Shown: positions 8,881-17,605 of the stretch, piece after piece
Numbering within the stretch: the first letter of the stretch is position 1
Layout: each line of letters begins with the position of its first letter
From: CAZUZS01 sp964624795
GTDB taxonomy: Bacteria > Calditrichota > Calditrichia > RBG-13-44-9
NCBI GenBank assembly: GCA_964624795.1
Contig: CAZUZS010000009.1
Span: 33,952-97,951, forward strand
Length of the DNA stretch: 64,000 bases
Direction of reading: 5' to 3'
The notes under the pieces: generated by a model
The model's input: only the letters and a program-made list of their open reading frames with translations
The model's database searches: none
Told to the model about the DNA's origin: nothing
Program-made: the position numbers and the translations under genes

Positions 8881-9630
8881 TTACCGGTAAAGCCGGAATT
8901 TATCCCCCAAATACAATTTTCGTGCTTCGGGATCGTTGGCCAGGGCCTCGCTGTCGCCCTGTTTGAGAATTCGCCCCTCGAACAATAGATAAGCATGATC
9001 GGTGATGGAAAGCGTTTCGTGCACATTGTGGTCGGTAATCAGCACCCCGATATTCTTTGCTTTCAGGTTTATCACAATATTCTGAATATCCTGAACGGCA
9101 ATCGGGTCCACCCCGGCAAATGGTTCATCCAAGAGAATGAACTTGGGATCGGTCACCAGGGTGCGGGCGATTTCCGTGCGCCGTCGTTCTCCGCCGGAGA
9201 GATTGTATCCTTTATTTGCAGCGATGTGCGAAATTCCTAATTCGTCCATTAGCCTGGCCGCCCGGTTCTTGCGTTCGGCGCGTGAAAATCCCAAAACTTC
9301 CAGAATGGCAAGCAGATTATCCTCGACTGTGAGCTTTCTAAAAATGGAGGCTTCTTGCGGCAGGTAAGAGATTCCTCTCCGGGCACGTTTGTACATCGGC
9401 AGGCGTGTGATATCGTCGTCATTCAGGAATATTTTCCCGGCATCCGGGCGGATAAGCCCGGTTATCATGTAGAAAGATGTGGTTTTGCCCGCCCCGTTCG
9501 GGCCCAGCAATCCCACAATCTCCCCCTGCCTGACCCGCAGGCTGACTTCATCTACAACCCGGCGCTTGCCATAAATTTTGACCAGGTCTCTGGTATGTAA
9601 AACAGCTTGTTCCAGATTGCCGTCCGTCAT
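8881..9630 (-). CDS. lptB: LptB, ATPase of the LPS export ABC transporter
   Basis: A 249-residue ABC ATPase of the LptB family. Walker A is GPNGAGKTT (43-51), the signature is LSGGE (144-148) and Walker B is LLDEPF (166-171). The family-typical PQEASIFRKLTVEDN and ITDHNVHETL are present. LptB with LptF/LptG pulls LPS from the inner membrane and feeds it to the LptC-LptA bridge. It follows lptC and lptA in the same direction, with a 9-base gap after lptA, and is the last gene of the operon. No lptF/lptG genes are in the window. Confidence 0.97.
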   Translation of the reverse strand: MTDGNLEQAVLHTRDLVKIYGKRRVVDEVSLRVRQGEIVGLLGPNGAGKTTSFYMITGLIRPDAGKIFLNDDDITRLPMYKRARRGISYLPQEASIFRKLTVEDNLLAILEVLGFSRAERKNRAARLMDELGISHIAANKGYNLSGGERRRTEIARTLVTDPKFILLDEPFAGVDPIAVQDIQNIVINLKAKNIGVLITDHNVHETLSITDHAYLLFEGRILKQGDSEALANDPEARKLYLGDKFRLYR

Positions 9631-9639
9631 GCTTTCAGT

Positions 9640-10776
9640 TCACTCCTGCAAAATCGGCCCTTTGTAGTCCTCGGGGTAATAAATGCCTTGCGACCCGCCA
9701 ATCACAGCAATACTGTCTAATTCATTATTCACGAAGAATGCTTTGATGGTATCCGCGGACGCAACGTTTATTCCACGGTTTTCCTGCTTCTCCTTCAGAT
9801 AGTAGCGGCTGCGGGCATTTGAAATGGCCCGTATTTCACGCAATTTGCGGTTTGAAATATACATTACGATTTCACGGCCCTCCAACCGATTTTCCTTTTC
9901 AGTTGCCGAATCCACCACCGAAATGGCTTCCGCACCGCCCTCTACCCTGATGCGATCGATTTGTCTTTCGTGCAAAATCAACTGCATCTGCTTTCCAAAC
10001 AGCTCGCTGTTTTCCTGGGTTGCATGAGGCTGGCCCTCCAGATAAATGATATCCTCATCGAGCTGGTAAATCGCCGAATCGCAGGTGGCGTGCAGCGTTG
10101 CCTGATAAATCCGTACCGAGTCCCTGGCCACCGCCCTGCGCGGCTCACCAAAATAATAATCCATTTTGTCGGAAAAAATATTTAGCGTATCGGTGGAACT
10201 GCTGTCGACTCGCCAGAAGTGGGCGTTTTTTTCCACATAACTGTATTTTTCATCGGGGAGATACTCGCCCTCACGCCCGGTTATGGAAACCCGGTTTGGC
10301 GCATCATGTAAATAAAGGTGACCACTGGCCCGGATCTGATCGGTGCCGTAGTGGTACTCCAGGTAATCCGACCGCAGCCGCTGGCCTGGTCTTGAAACAA
10401 GCACATTCCCTTCCGAAACAGCAATTTTGGTTTTTTCGTGATATGTGATCTGGTTTGCCCAAAGGGTATCTTTGCCGCGAATGAGTTTGACATCGTCAAA
10501 AAGTGTAATTTTATCCTCATCGCGATCGTACACGGCTCGATTACAGAAAAGCTGCAAACTGTCCTGACGCGCCTCAACATGGCCTTCAAGGACTTTCAGA
10601 GGTTTGCCGTCCTCAATAATGCCGCGGGAGACATCGGCGTGGAGAAGCTCCAGACGCGAGGCTCTTCTGGCGGCGCCGCTGTCCTGCAGCAAAGCACCCG
10701 TGGCGGCCGTTGCAGCCACCAAAAAAATAATGAAACTGTAAATCCCGGTTGGGGTGGAGTGAGGGGTATCCGTCAT
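9640..10776 (-). CDS. lptA: LptA/OstA-like periplasmic LPS transport protein
   Basis: A 378-residue protein with an N-terminal hydrophobic segment (about 12-29) acting as signal or anchor. The rest is beta-rich with repeated OstA-type elements, such as LEGHVEARQDSLQLFCNRAVY and LWANQITYHEKTKIAVSEGN. It is about twice the length of E. coli LptA (185 residues), which fits the longer OstA-like proteins of FCB bacteria and may give a longer bridge. Its ATG overlaps the lptC stop by 4 bases (ATGA), a sign of translational coupling. Role: part of the periplasmic bridge carrying LPS from LptC to the outer membrane. Confidence 0.85.
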   Translation of the reverse strand: MTDTPHSTPTGIYSFIIFLVAATAATGALLQDSGAARRASRLELLHADVSRGIIEDGKPLKVLEGHVEARQDSLQLFCNRAVYDRDEDKITLFDDVKLIRGKDTLWANQITYHEKTKIAVSEGNVLVSRPGQRLRSDYLEYHYGTDQIRASGHLYLHDAPNRVSITGREGEYLPDEKYSYVEKNAHFWRVDSSSTDTLNIFSDKMDYYFGEPRRAVARDSVRIYQATLHATCDSAIYQLDEDIIYLEGQPHATQENSELFGKQMQLILHERQIDRIRVEGGAEAISVVDSATEKENRLEGREIVMYISNRKLREIRAISNARSRYYLKEKQENRGINVASADTIKAFFVNNELDSIAVIGGSQGIYYPEDYKGPILQE

Positions 10777-11336
10777 TTTTGCATTGGAATTTTTCGGCGT
10801 GAATAACCCCGTGCATTTCGGATTTCATAATTCTTTAGATCCGGATCGGATACAAAGGAGTCGCCAATAATGGTGTCCTCGCTGGTGGTAAAACGCACCG
10901 GAACATCGCTAACGATTTTCTGGCGCTGGTTGTCCCAACTCAACTGATCGGATTGCAGAATAATTCCACTGTCGGAAACTACCACCACATGCCCCATGGC
11001 CTTCAGGTCATTGGTTTCGCTGTAAACAACGCCGCTGTCAGCGGTAAGCACCGAATTATGCTTTCCTTCCCTGTCGTAGAAATCCACATGAATGCTGTCT
11101 TTCAGATCGGCAATCTTCTTTTCGGAGTAAACGGCGATATATCCCGCCCAAACATTGGCAATCCGCCGCCCCTCGTTAGTAATCGAAATTTTTGATTTCC
11201 AGAGTTCCTGGTCCGGGTAAGTACTCTTATTTGGGGTATTGGTCGGCTGATCTTCCTCAAGCTTGCTGCACCCGAAGAGAAGTGAGAGCAAAATCAGCAA
11301 TACAATTAATATTCTATTCTTCATTCTTTTATTCAT
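10773..11336 (-). CDS. lptC: LptC, LPS export protein (predicted lipoprotein)
   Basis: A 187-residue protein with a lipoprotein signal (hydrophobic 8-20, lipobox LLFGC with Cys23). The mature part is the LptC/YrbK beta-jellyroll type: phrases such as GHVVVVSDSGIILQSDQLSWD and RFTTSEDTIIGDSF are typical. E. coli LptC keeps a membrane helix, whereas a lipidated form is common in FCB bacteria. It hands LPS from LptB2FG to LptA. The start is either the first Met or Met5; neither has a strong ribosome-binding site. It overlaps lptA by 4 bases. Confidence 0.88.
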   Translation of the reverse strand: MNKRMKNRILIVLLILLSLLFGCSKLEEDQPTNTPNKSTYPDQELWKSKISITNEGRRIANVWAGYIAVYSEKKIADLKDSIHVDFYDREGKHNSVLTADSGVVYSETNDLKAMGHVVVVSDSGIILQSDQLSWDNQRQKIVSDVPVRFTTSEDTIIGDSFVSDPDLKNYEIRNARGYSRRKIPMQK

Positions 11337-11455
11337 CGGCTGCTTTTTTTATAAATGAATCCGGATAAATTTTACATTAAGCAATTTATAGCGAAATTCC
11401 CAGGAATAGTTTCAGCAAAAAAAGAAAAGTCATCAACTACGCCTGGCCTGCCGGT

Positions 11456-12433
11456 TCAGGCGATGCCGGCCCGCATGATGTCGTGAAGGTGAATGACGCC
11501 CACAAGTCTGTCTTGCTCGTCAACTACCGGCATCGCGATAATCCGGAATTCCTCCATTTTTTTATATGCCGTGTACGCCAGGGTATTGAGCGGAATTGTC
11601 TTCGGATTTTGATTCATGACTTCCGATACGGGAATATTGAAAAAATGCTCGGTGCGTTCCACCAACCGGTTCAGATCCCCGGTAGTAATCACACCCAGTA
11701 TGCGTGTTGCATCGTCAACAACCATGCAGATGCCCCTTTTGGACGCCATTTGCAAAACAGCCTCTTTCATTTTTGCATCGCTGGAAACATACGGCAGCAG
11801 GTTCCCGGATTCCATGATATCATCAACTTTTAGCAACAATCTTTTGCCCAGGCTGCCGGCCGGATGCAGAAAGGCAAAATCTTCGCGGCCAAAATGCCTC
11901 TTTTCCAACAGCGCGATGGCCAGTGCGTCTCCCAAAACCGCCATTGCAGTGGTGCTGGAGGTTGGCGCTAAATCGTGCGGACAGGCCTCCTCCCGCACAC
12001 CCAGGTTTAAAACCACATCGCTGTGTTTGGCAAGAACGGAATCAAGGTTCGATGTGATGGAAATAATCGGCACCCCTAATTTCCGGAATACCGGCAGCAG
12101 ATAATTTAATTCATCTGTGTTGCCGCTTTTTGACAGGCAGATAACAACATCATCTTTGTGCATGATACCGAGATCGCCGTGAATACCCTCGGAGGCGTGC
12201 AGGAAGTACGAGGCTGTGCCGGTAGATGCCAGGGTAGCGGCAATCTTGCGCCCAATTGCCCCCGACTTCCCCAGCCCGGTCACAATCACCCGACCGGTAC
12301 GGGTAAGAATCAATTCTACCGCCTTTTTGAAATTACCATTGATCGAGGCTCTCAGTTTCTTCAGTGCTTCCACTTCCTGATCCACGACCCGGTAAGCAAT
12401 ATCCATAATTTCATTATCGTTTTCGATTTCCAT
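11456..12433 (-). CDS. kdsD: Arabinose-5-phosphate isomerase (KdsD/KpsF)
   Basis: A 325-residue protein with a sugar isomerase (SIS) domain at about 40-175, including GLGKSGAIGRKIAATLAS and LSKSGNTDELN, followed by two CBS domains (about 205-325). This is the standard layout of KdsD/KpsF/GutQ. It converts ribulose 5-phosphate to arabinose 5-phosphate, the first step to Kdo. The ATG at 12433 is chosen because GGAAGG (12447-12442) is 8 bases before it; an in-frame TTG at 12439 is too close to that site. Genes for the next two steps lie directly upstream in the operon. Confidence 0.95.
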   Translation of the reverse strand: MEIENDNEIMDIAYRVVDQEVEALKKLRASINGNFKKAVELILTRTGRVIVTGLGKSGAIGRKIAATLASTGTASYFLHASEGIHGDLGIMHKDDVVICLSKSGNTDELNYLLPVFRKLGVPIISITSNLDSVLAKHSDVVLNLGVREEACPHDLAPTSSTTAMAVLGDALAIALLEKRHFGREDFAFLHPAGSLGKRLLLKVDDIMESGNLLPYVSSDAKMKEAVLQMASKRGICMVVDDATRILGVITTGDLNRLVERTEHFFNIPVSEVMNQNPKTIPLNTLAYTAYKKMEEFRIIAMPVVDEQDRLVGVIHLHDIMRAGIA

Positions 12434-12441
12434 AATCAAAA

Positions 12442-12447
12442 CCTTCC
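12442..12447 (-). promoter_or_regulatory. Ribosome-binding site setting the kdsD start
   Basis: GGAAGG on the minus strand, 8 bases before the ATG at 12433. It rules against the in-frame TTG at 12439. Confidence 0.7.
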
Positions 12448-12563
12448 GGGAAATTCCGGCATTTCATTTTTCAGCGCGCCCGACGGCGCATTCAGGAAAA
12501 GACTTCAATAGCCTGGCTAAGCATTTATGATATCCTGGCCTTCCGGCCATGACCAGGGGTTGG

Positions 12564-13106
12564 CTACTCCCAGATTTTCCGCACAGCGGTTTCCATCGAA
12601 CCCTGCGCGTCCAAAATTAGTTCGATCACTTCGCGTACTGCGCCCCGTCCGCCCGGCCTGCGGGTGATATAATGCGCAGCTTCTTTTGTGGGCGCGGTGG
12701 CGTTGCGAACCGCCACTGCCAATCCGACTTCGCGCAGGACGGGAATATCCGGCAGGTCGTCCCCAATAAAGCAGAAATTTTCGGAAGCCAGTTTAAGCTT
12801 TTCCTTCAATTCGACAAAGGCAGGCAGTTTCTTATCCTGCCCCAGGTAAAGATAATCCATCCTGATCTCCGTGGCACGTTTCCGGATAGTCCCACTTTCA
12901 CGGGCAGAGATAATTCCTGTCTTAAGACCGGCTGCTTTTGCCAATTTTATACCCTGTCCATCGTGCGCATCAAAATGTTTTATCTCCAACCCGTTGCTAT
13001 CATAGACGATCATGCCCATTGTCATCACGCCGTCTACATCCATCAGAACGACTTTAATCTTTCTTGCGCGTTCCACTATTTCCGCAGTTACTCTTCCATT
13101 CATCAT
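12564..13106 (-). CDS. kdsC: 3-deoxy-D-manno-octulosonate 8-phosphate phosphatase (KdsC)
   Basis: A 180-residue HAD-superfamily phosphatase without a cap domain, the KdsC type. The catalytic motif is MDVDGV (D23 nucleophile, D25 acid/base), the Thr/Ser motif is in IISARES, and the metal-binding GDDLPD is at 115-120. It removes phosphate from Kdo 8-phosphate to give Kdo. It lies between kdsA and kdsD. The ATG at 13106 is chosen, with a purine-rich GGAAGAG about 11 bases upstream; a TTG at 13112 or the next ATG at 13103 are alternatives. Confidence 0.94.
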   Translation of the reverse strand: MMNGRVTAEIVERARKIKVVLMDVDGVMTMGMIVYDSNGLEIKHFDAHDGQGIKLAKAAGLKTGIISARESGTIRKRATEIRMDYLYLGQDKKLPAFVELKEKLKLASENFCFIGDDLPDIPVLREVGLAVAVRNATAPTKEAAHYITRRPGGRGAVREVIELILDAQGSMETAVRKIWE

Positions 13107-13135
13107 TGGCAACTCAACTCTTCCGTTTTCCCTGG

Positions 13136-13978
13136 TCAGTTTTTGATCATATTTCCATTTAGGGGCGTGTGTACCATTTCATACACCGCCAGCAGTTTTT
13201 CGACGACTTCCCGAAATTTGGCAAGGGGGAGCTGCGAGGCAGCATCGCTCAGCGCCTTCGTCGGGTCGGGATGCACCTCCATGAAAATCGCGCTTACCGC
13301 ACCGGTTGCCAGCGCTGCCCGGGCCAGCGGCAATATGAACTGCGGTTGGCCGCCGCTCTGATTTCCCATTCCACCAGGCAACTGTACGCTGTGGGTTGCA
13401 TCGTACACCACCGGATACCCGGTCTGCTGCATGATGACCAGGCCGCGCATGTCAACAACCAGGTTGCGGTAACCAAAAGTCGTTCCCCGCTCGGTGAGAA
13501 GGATATGGGAATTTCCCGTGCTTTCCACCTTCTCAGCCGCTTTTGCCATATCCTCGGGAGCCAGAAACTGCCCCTTCTTGATGTTTACTACCTTTCCGGT
13601 TCTTCCTGCGGCAACCAGCAGATCGGTCTGGCGGCAGAGAAAGGCCGGTATCTGCAGCACATCGGCCACTTCAGCTACTATCGGGACTTCCAGCTCGTTA
13701 TGGACATCCGTCAGCAGTGGCAGCCCGGTTTCTTCTTTCATTATTTTGAATATTCGCAGCGCATCCGCAAAATCCAGCCCTTCAAAACCGCTGAGAGCCG
13801 TTCTGTTCGCTTTGCGAAAAGATGATTTGAAGATGAGCTGAAGCGGCAGATCTTCTGTTTCCTGTTTTAGCCTGGCGGCGGTTTCCAGGATCAGTTTTTC
13901 ACTCTCCGCCACACAGGGACCGGCAATTATCGTCAGCATTTCACCGGCGCCGATTTTAAGTTTATCTAATTTAACCAT
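13136..13978 (-). CDS. kdsA: 3-deoxy-8-phosphooctulonate synthase (KdsA), metal-dependent type
   Basis: A 280-residue KdsA that condenses arabinose 5-phosphate with phosphoenolpyruvate to Kdo 8-phosphate. Family motifs include IAGPCVAES (Cys22), FKSSFRKANRT, DVHNELEVP, CRQTDLL, VNIKKGQFL and DATHSVQLPGG. Cys22 in the GPC motif is the metal-ligand position of the metal-dependent class (as in Aquifex); the E. coli-type metal-free class has Asn there. It is 29 bases upstream of kdsC in the operon. Confidence 0.97.
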   Translation of the reverse strand: MVKLDKLKIGAGEMLTIIAGPCVAESEKLILETAARLKQETEDLPLQLIFKSSFRKANRTALSGFEGLDFADALRIFKIMKEETGLPLLTDVHNELEVPIVAEVADVLQIPAFLCRQTDLLVAAGRTGKVVNIKKGQFLAPEDMAKAAEKVESTGNSHILLTERGTTFGYRNLVVDMRGLVIMQQTGYPVVYDATHSVQLPGGMGNQSGGQPQFILPLARAALATGAVSAIFMEVHPDPTKALSDAASQLPLAKFREVVEKLLAVYEMVHTPLNGNMIKN

Positions 13979-14127
13979 AAGAATTTATATCCAAATTTTT
14001 TGGCAGCTTTCCGATTCTTTTTTCTCGATAGGAATTGTGCCGACGCTCAGATTCGTGTCGATAAAGTTTGCAGCTCATATATGCAGCACCAATTCAGGCA
14101 GTATTTTCATTAAATCGGTTTTGGACC

Positions 14128-14502
14128 TTATTCTTTGCCTTCGCGCAAAATTCGCTCCCTTACCGTTTCCTGAGTCAATCGCTGTTCCTGGTAATCCTGG
14201 TACCAATTTGCGAGGTCCTGCTCCGTCCACTTTTTTGGCAACAGAAATTTTAGGATGTCTCCGGTTGGTGGTAAGAAATCATTTGCGAACTCACACCATC
14301 TTAACTCATTCTCGCACAAAACACAGAAATATGCTTTTTCCGATCCTTCTGTTTCCAGCACTGTACCGCCGGAGCTGCAAAAGTCGCAGATATGGTCACT
14401 GAAAACATAGCGCATGCCATCCGGAAGAGCAAAAACATCTTCCGCCGGATTCACGCTGACAAAGTCAATCTCCGAAAAATCTTTGATCTCATAAACTGCC
14501 AC
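14128..14502 (-). CDS. Small protein with two CxxC pairs (possible zinc ribbon), unknown function
   Basis: A 124-residue protein I do not recognise. Two Cys pairs, HICDFCSSGG and YFCVLCENEL, are 17 residues apart and probably bind one zinc ion. The C-terminal third is acidic and helical (WTEQDLANWYQDYQEQ). No signal peptide or membrane segment is seen, so it is likely cytoplasmic. It sits in the Kdo/LPS operon, 27 bases after pyrG and 149 bases before kdsA, so it is probably co-transcribed. A link to Kdo metabolism is only suggested by position. Confidence 0.65.
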   Translation of the reverse strand: MAVYEIKDFSEIDFVSVNPAEDVFALPDGMRYVFSDHICDFCSSGGTVLETEGSEKAYFCVLCENELRWCEFANDFLPPTGDILKFLLPKKWTEQDLANWYQDYQEQRLTQETVRERILREGKE

Positions 14503-14529
14503 TATAACTATCCTTCTCTCGCTTCCTTA

Positions 14530-16158
14530 TCATTTACCCCGGCAGTATTCCAGCGATGCCCGCACAAAACTAACATAGAGCGGGTGCGGCCGCGTGATGC
14601 GGCTTTTCAACTCCGGGTGGAACTGGCATCCCACAAAATGAGGATGATCCTTTAATTCGATTATTTCGACCAGGTTGCCATCCGGGGAAAGTCCGCTGAG
14701 GATGAGCCCGTGCTCCTGCAAAATCCGGCGATATTCATTATTCACCTCGTAGCGGTGGCGGTGCCGCTCACCGACATGGGTGCTCTGGTAGGCCTGGTAG
14801 GCAATGCTATCCTCCTTTATCACGCACGGGTAGGAACCAAGCCGCATAGTGCCACCCATTTCTTTTATGCCCTTCTGGGATTCCATGATGTGAATTACAG
14901 GGTGCGGGGTGGATGCATCGAATTCCAGGCTGTTGGCATTTTTTATACCGCAGACATTTCGGGCAAGCTCTATCACGGCACACTGCAGACCAAGGCATAT
15001 TCCAAAAAACGGGATTTTATTCTCCCGGGCATAACGGATCGCCTTCAGTTTGCCTTCTATTCCACGATCGCCGAATCCACCGGGAATCAGGATTCCGCAA
15101 ACCCCCGCCAGATGTTTGTCAACATCCTCATTTTCCAACATTTCAGTATCAATCCAAATTAAGTTCACCCGCGCATCGTTGGCAACGCCGGCGTGAGTGA
15201 ACGATTCGGCAATGCTTTTGTAGGCATCCTTCAGTTTAACATATTTACCGCAAATCGCAATCTTAACCGAAAACTTCGGTTTCTTGATCTTTTCGACTAT
15301 ATCAATTAATGGCTGCAAATCGGGAGCTGGGGCGTCGAGCTTCAGGCGCTCGATAACCTGGGTATCCAGGTTTTGTTCTGCGTATCGCAGCGGTACCTCA
15401 TAAATGGTTGAAACATCCGCCGCCTCGATCACTTTTTCGGGGCGGACATTACAAAATAGCGCGATCTTTTCCTTCAGGCTTTTATTGAGGTGGCGGTCGG
15501 TACGGCAAAGCAGAAAATCGGGTTGAATTCCAATTTCGCGCAAGCGCATGACGCTGTGCTGGGTTGGCTTGGTCTTCGGTTCGCCGGCCGATTCAATAAA
15601 CGGCACCAGCGTGAGATGCAGCGTGATGGCATTTTCCGGCCCGGCTTCCAGGCAGAATTGACGGATAGATTCGAGAAACGGCTGACTTTCGATATCGCCG
15701 ACCGTACCGCCAACTTCAACGATAATGACCTGCGCTTCGGTTTCGCGCGCCAAACCGATGATGCGCTGCTTTATTTCATCCGTTATGTGCGGAATCACCT
15801 GCACGGTGGCGCCCAGGTAATCTCCCCGCCTTTCTTTAGAGATCACAGTGTTGTAAATCTGGCCGGTAGTGACATTGTTCATCTGCGACATATTTTCAGA
15901 AATGAATCGCTCGTAGTGACCCAGATCCAGATCGGTTTCGGCGCCATCTTCAGTTACGTAAACCTCGCCATGCTGATACGGACTCATGGTCCCCGGATCA
16001 ACATTGATATAGGGATCCATCTTCATGATGGTCACTTTTAATCCCCGGGCTTTCAGTAAAAAACCGAGAGACGCACAAGCGATGCCCTTCCCCAGCGAGG
16101 AAACCACCCCGCCGGTGACAAAAATAAATTTGGTATTTTCAGGAATCCGCTGACTCAA
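14530..16158 (-). CDS. pyrG: CTP synthase
   Basis: A 542-residue CTP synthase, the usual family length, which makes CTP from UTP with glutamine as nitrogen donor. The synthase domain opens with FIFVTGGVVSSLGKGIACASLG and KMDPYINVDPGTM. The glutamine amidotransferase half has ILIPGGFGDRG, the nucleophile in FGICLGLQ, and FHPE. The start is a TTG (16158), overlapping the kdsB stop by 4 bases. No in-frame ATG precedes the essential N-terminal motif, so the TTG is well supported. The neighbouring KdsB consumes CTP, a direct metabolic reason for the linkage. Confidence 0.98.
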   Translation of the reverse strand: MSQRIPENTKFIFVTGGVVSSLGKGIACASLGFLLKARGLKVTIMKMDPYINVDPGTMSPYQHGEVYVTEDGAETDLDLGHYERFISENMSQMNNVTTGQIYNTVISKERRGDYLGATVQVIPHITDEIKQRIIGLARETEAQVIIVEVGGTVGDIESQPFLESIRQFCLEAGPENAITLHLTLVPFIESAGEPKTKPTQHSVMRLREIGIQPDFLLCRTDRHLNKSLKEKIALFCNVRPEKVIEAADVSTIYEVPLRYAEQNLDTQVIERLKLDAPAPDLQPLIDIVEKIKKPKFSVKIAICGKYVKLKDAYKSIAESFTHAGVANDARVNLIWIDTEMLENEDVDKHLAGVCGILIPGGFGDRGIEGKLKAIRYARENKIPFFGICLGLQCAVIELARNVCGIKNANSLEFDASTPHPVIHIMESQKGIKEMGGTMRLGSYPCVIKEDSIAYQAYQSTHVGERHRHRYEVNNEYRRILQEHGLILSGLSPDGNLVEIIELKDHPHFVGCQFHPELKSRITRPHPLYVSFVRASLEYCRGK

Positions 16159-16901
16159 AACGCACCTTTTTCTTTAATTAATTGTTCCACGATTTTCACA
16201 TCGTCTGCCGTATCCACTCCCACAGAGGGCAGCCTGGCTTCTATGACCTTAATAGCAAACCCACGATCCAGAATCCGCAACTGCTCCAGTTTTTCTGCTT
16301 CTTCCAGGTCCGCAGGTTCCCATGTTACATATTCCAATAAAAAATCCCTCCGGTAAATATACACACCAATATGCTGAAACAAAACCGGCAGGGGCCGAAA
16401 ATTGCTGTCCCTAAAGTATGGGATCGGCAACCGTGAAAAGAATAACGCACGCCCGCTGTTATCGGTCAACACCTTAACTACCGCCGGATTTTTCCAGCGC
16501 TCTTCTTCCTTTAGCGGGTAGCCCAGGGTTGATACATGAAGTTGTGGATCCTGTTCCACTGCTTCTATGGCCTGCCCAACTCCGGCGGCATCGATGAGCG
16601 GCTCATCTCCCTGCAGATTTACCACAATATCGCACTCCAGATCCCGGGCCACCCACCCAACACGGTCGCTGCCCGACCGAAGGTTGGCTGGCGTCATTAC
16701 CGCTTCGTTGCCGCCCTCTTTCACCACCTTGGCGATTCGGGCATCGTCTGTGGCCACGATAATTCGATCCACGGCCGGAATTTCCTTCGCCCGTTCCACC
16801 ACGTGGCTAATGAGCGGCCGGCCACCCAGGAGAACCAATGGTTTTCCCGGCAGACGCACCGAATTATAGCGGGCCGGTATGATGGCAATAATTTTCGACA
16901 T
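16155..16901 (-). CDS. kdsB: 3-deoxy-manno-octulosonate cytidylyltransferase (KdsB)
   Basis: A 248-residue nucleotidyltransferase that activates Kdo with CTP to CMP-Kdo for lipid A glycosylation. The N-terminal IIAIIPARYNSVRLPGKPL is the family loop; further motifs are RSGSDRV and NLQGDEPLI (about 95-103). The start at 16901 is chosen because GGGGG (16915-16911) lies 9 bases upstream and the resulting N-terminus matches the family. The open frame extends 16 codons further without a good site. It is the first gene of the kds-lpt operon and overlaps pyrG by 4 bases. Confidence 0.96.
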   Translation of the reverse strand: MSKIIAIIPARYNSVRLPGKPLVLLGGRPLISHVVERAKEIPAVDRIIVATDDARIAKVVKEGGNEAVMTPANLRSGSDRVGWVARDLECDIVVNLQGDEPLIDAAGVGQAIEAVEQDPQLHVSTLGYPLKEEERWKNPAVVKVLTDNSGRALFFSRLPIPYFRDSNFRPLPVLFQHIGVYIYRRDFLLEYVTWEPADLEEAEKLEQLRILDRGFAIKVIEARLPSVGVDTADDVKIVEQLIKEKGAF

Positions 16902-17143
16902 CAGGCAAATCCCCCGGCAAGGGCACAGCATTTTCTTGTGTTCGGGCAATTATACCAAGCCATTTCCACACGGTCGATATCCATTTGCCGCCTATATCTT
17001 TTCAGATTTTTCAAAATTTCGATCTTCATAAATATTACGACCACCCGCGTTAATTTTATGAATCGCTCGGAATTCCGCCGCGTCCTCTGCCAAACCAATA
17101 TGTTTAACCGCCTTCCGCACAGTGAAAGCAGATGTGTGGATTC

Positions 17144-17581
17144 TTATTGAAATTCCTTTTTAAAAAACAGGAATATCCCCGAACGGGGATTGAGTGCCTT
17201 ATTCTCTGCCTCACAACGGATAAACCAGTTCTTCTTCAATTGAAGATCCAACCGTGCAGTAAACGATTGACGGCTAAGGGTAATTGGCTGCTCATATTGC
17301 AGGTGAACACGATTATTATAAAAGTCTCTCCAATATCGCAGATTCCTTCGGGAAATATCGAATTCACCGATCTCATCCAGGTAAGCCTTAATGCTCTCCC
17401 GATAATACCCGGTTAGCACAGAATCCAGCTTTTGAACCCGGTATGTAAGATTTTGGCCGGCCGATACAAACGGTTTCATAGAGACCTGTGCCGGGCTAAA
17501 ATAAAGAAATACCATAATAAAAACAACCGCGAAAACAGATGACCGCTTCCACAAAACAACCGACATTTGAAGTTTTTTCAA
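17144..17581 (-). CDS. Small secreted or outer-membrane protein downstream of the Omp85 gene, unknown
   Basis: A 145-residue protein with an N-terminal signal-like hydrophobic segment (about 15-30, AVVFIMVFLYFSPAQ). The C-terminal half alternates hydrophobic and polar residues and ends in aromatic strands (SGIFLFFKKEFQ), much like the last barrel-facing strands of TamB/AsmA-type or outer-membrane proteins. I do not recognise a family. It begins 24 bases after the stop of the Omp85-like gene, so the two are probably one operon. A role with that barrel, as TamB works with TamA, is speculation: it is far shorter than any TamB. Confidence 0.6.
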   Translation of the reverse strand: MKKLQMSVVLWKRSSVFAVVFIMVFLYFSPAQVSMKPFVSAGQNLTYRVQKLDSVLTGYYRESIKAYLDEIGEFDISRRNLRYWRDFYNNRVHLQYEQPITLSRQSFTARLDLQLKKNWFIRCEAENKALNPRSGIFLFFKKEFQ

Positions 17582-17605
17582 AATGAAAATCCTCGAGCCA
17601 AAAAG

